Part shown: positions 5,437 to 6,322 of the stretch, one piece after another
Layout of the letters: the number at the start of each line of letters is the position of its first letter
How positions within the stretch are numbered: the stretch's first letter is position 1
Assembly: GCA_043763845.1 (NCBI GenBank)
Contig: JAYULE010000204.1
Location: 1 to 6,322 of the forward strand
Source: Pseudopedobacter sp043763845
GTDB taxonomy: Bacteria > Bacteroidota > Bacteroidia > Sphingobacteriales > Sphingobacteriaceae
Length of the DNA stretch: 6,322 nucleotides
Reading direction: 5' to 3'
Notes under the pieces: generated by a model
Database searches by the model: none
What the model saw: only the letters and a program-made list of their open reading frames with translations
What the model was told of the DNA's origin: nothing
Position numbers and translations under genes: made by a program

Positions 5437-5481
5437 CCGATGCCTTCGCACCAAGACCATGCATAATTTAAGACGCATCGG
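5437..5481. repeat. Repeat-related palindromic segment
   Basis: CCGATGC (5437-5443) and GCATCGG (5475-5481) are inverted repeats. The left end, CCGATGCCTTCGC (5437-5449), is the exact reverse complement of 4474-4486. Just before it, TTAACCC at 5423-5429 recalls the start of the 21-bp units. It appears to be a solitary, opposite-facing relative of the array and hairpin at 4412-4728. Confidence 0.6.
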
Positions 5482-5565
5482 TTAAAACAAAAAATATCCA
5501 TTATACAATCTTGTTTAAAAAACTACTTTTACAGACAGAAAATCAATAATAAAGAAATTCAAAAT

Positions 5566-6322
5566 ATGATTCTATCAGACATACTCAAGGACTCAAATTA
5601 CAAACTAACACAGTTTAGCCAAGAGCAAATACAATCCCTCGAACACACCTTAATAAAAAGAGAAGATAAAACTGGATATTATGCAGTTTGCCTTGTTAGA
5701 AAAAAGGAAATTAAAGTAACTCCCGAAGAAGCCGTAAGACAATTGTACGTTTTAGTGCTTCGTGACAATTTTGGTTACTCCACTGATAGAATGGAACTTG
5801 AATATGCTGTTTCTTTTGGACGTGAAAAGAAAAGAGCCGACATAGTAATATTTGATAAGAACCAAACAACAACACCTTTTATCATGGTGGAGTTAAAAAA
5901 ACCAAAACTAAAAGATGGTAAAGAACAATTAAAATCTTATTGCAATGCAACAGGAGCGCCAATAGGAATTTGGAGTAATGGAGAATCTATTTCCTACTAC
6001 CACCGAAAAGATCCAAATTATTTTGAAGATATACCTGAAATACCAAGAGCAGATCAAAAACTTTCTGATATATTAGAAGAACGTTGGTCAATAGATGATT
6101 TAATAAAAAAAGATAAACTCGTAACCGAAAGAAAATCTTTGAAAGATTTGATTTTGGAAATGGAGGATGAAGTTTTGGCTAATGCCGGAGTGGATGTATT
6201 TGAAGAGCTTTTCAAACTTATTTTCACAAAACTATTTGATGAAATGCAGAGCGGTAGAAACCGCACAAGACATTTAGAATTTAGAAATTACGGTGATACT
6301 GAAACCGAACTAAAAACAAAAA
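5566..6322 (+). CDS. Restriction-modification protein, HsdR-type N-terminal domain (partial)
   Basis: The first 252 residues are present; the gene runs off the right edge. They match the HsdR N-terminal nuclease domain (HSDR_N_2 type) found fused ahead of N-6 adenine methyltransferase domains in type IIG-like enzymes. The PD-(D/E)XK residues are visible: RADIVIF with Asp92, MVELKKPK with Glu109-x-Lys111, and the following Gln121-x-x-x-Tyr125 (QLKSYCNATGAPIG), the QxxxY motif of type I-like nucleases. Then come SNGESISYYHRKDPNYFEDI (137-156) and LANAGVDVFEELFKLIFTKL (204-223), the conserved linker before the methyltransferase part. ATG 5566 is the first start after an in-frame TAA at 5464-5466, with no Shine-Dalgarno. 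It would cut unmodified foreign DNA and methylate its own; whether the methylase and specificity parts are intact lies outside the window. Confidence 0.9.
   Translation, partial: MILSDILKDSNYKLTQFSQEQIQSLEHTLIKREDKTGYYAVCLVRKKEIKVTPEEAVRQLYVLVLRDNFGYSTDRMELEYAVSFGREKKRADIVIFDKNQTTTPFIMVELKKPKLKDGKEQLKSYCNATGAPIGIWSNGESISYYHRKDPNYFEDIPEIPRADQKLSDILEERWSIDDLIKKDKLVTERKSLKDLILEMEDEVLANAGVDVFEELFKLIFTKLFDEMQSGRNRTRHLEFRNYGDTETELKTK

Noticed and set aside
4474..5449. Insertion sequence bounded by the 13-bp inverted repeats
   Set aside because: The only gene inside is the 161-aa hypothetical protein, with no transposase motifs, and no target-site duplication is evident.
6054..6266. Minus-strand ORF of 70 aa, Ser-rich
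   Set aside because: It is antisense to the conserved LANAGVDVFEELFKLIF segment of the restriction-modification gene.

Overview
The window looks like an accessory, defence-rich stretch of a Bacteroidota chromosome. It is AT-rich, no start codon is preceded by a convincing Shine-Dalgarno sequence, and at least one promoter fits the Bacteroidota form TTTG-N19-TAnnTTTG. The protein families fit too: a Uma2-type nuclease, a clan AA aspartic protease and type IIG-like restriction-modification genes. Genus cannot be told. Nothing ribosomal, tRNA-like or CRISPR-like is visible.

Layout. Positions 1-325 hold no convincing gene but contain a perfect 21-bp inverted repeat (208-259). Next is a divergent pair: a small retropepsin-like aspartic protease (326-706, minus) and a Uma2 family PD-(D/E)XK nuclease (835-1422, plus), with an 11-bp AT-only-core palindrome between them. 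Positions 1531-1782 are the leftover 3' end of a type IIG/Eco57I-like restriction-modification gene, interrupted by a stop codon, with a 41-codon ORF overlapping its end by ATGA.

The centre (1911-4216, minus) is a two-gene operon: a 346-aa NdpA/YejK-family nucleoid-associated protein, then, 5 bp later, a 419-aa protein with an unrecognised soluble N-terminal half and about three membrane segments. Its base composition is much more AT-rich than that of the 161-aa gene to its right. A cytoplasmic DNA-associated protein paired with a membrane protein, next to restriction-modification genes, makes it the best candidate here for an undescribed defence system; the function is inferred, not shown.

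Upstream of the operon lies an array of eleven imperfect direct repeats of 20-22 bp (4496-4728), each starting TAACC and most able to form a small hairpin. A strong 11-bp hairpin and an older-looking repeat copy lie to its left. A clear intrinsic terminator (4771-4797) ends a conserved-looking but unnamed 161-aa gene (4835-5320, minus). The right end carries the first 252 codons of a restriction-modification protein (5566 to the edge, plus) with an HsdR-type PD-(D/E)XK nuclease domain.

Read together, a restriction-modification remnant on the left, an intact start of another on the right and an odd two-gene operon between them describe a site where defence genes have been gained and lost.
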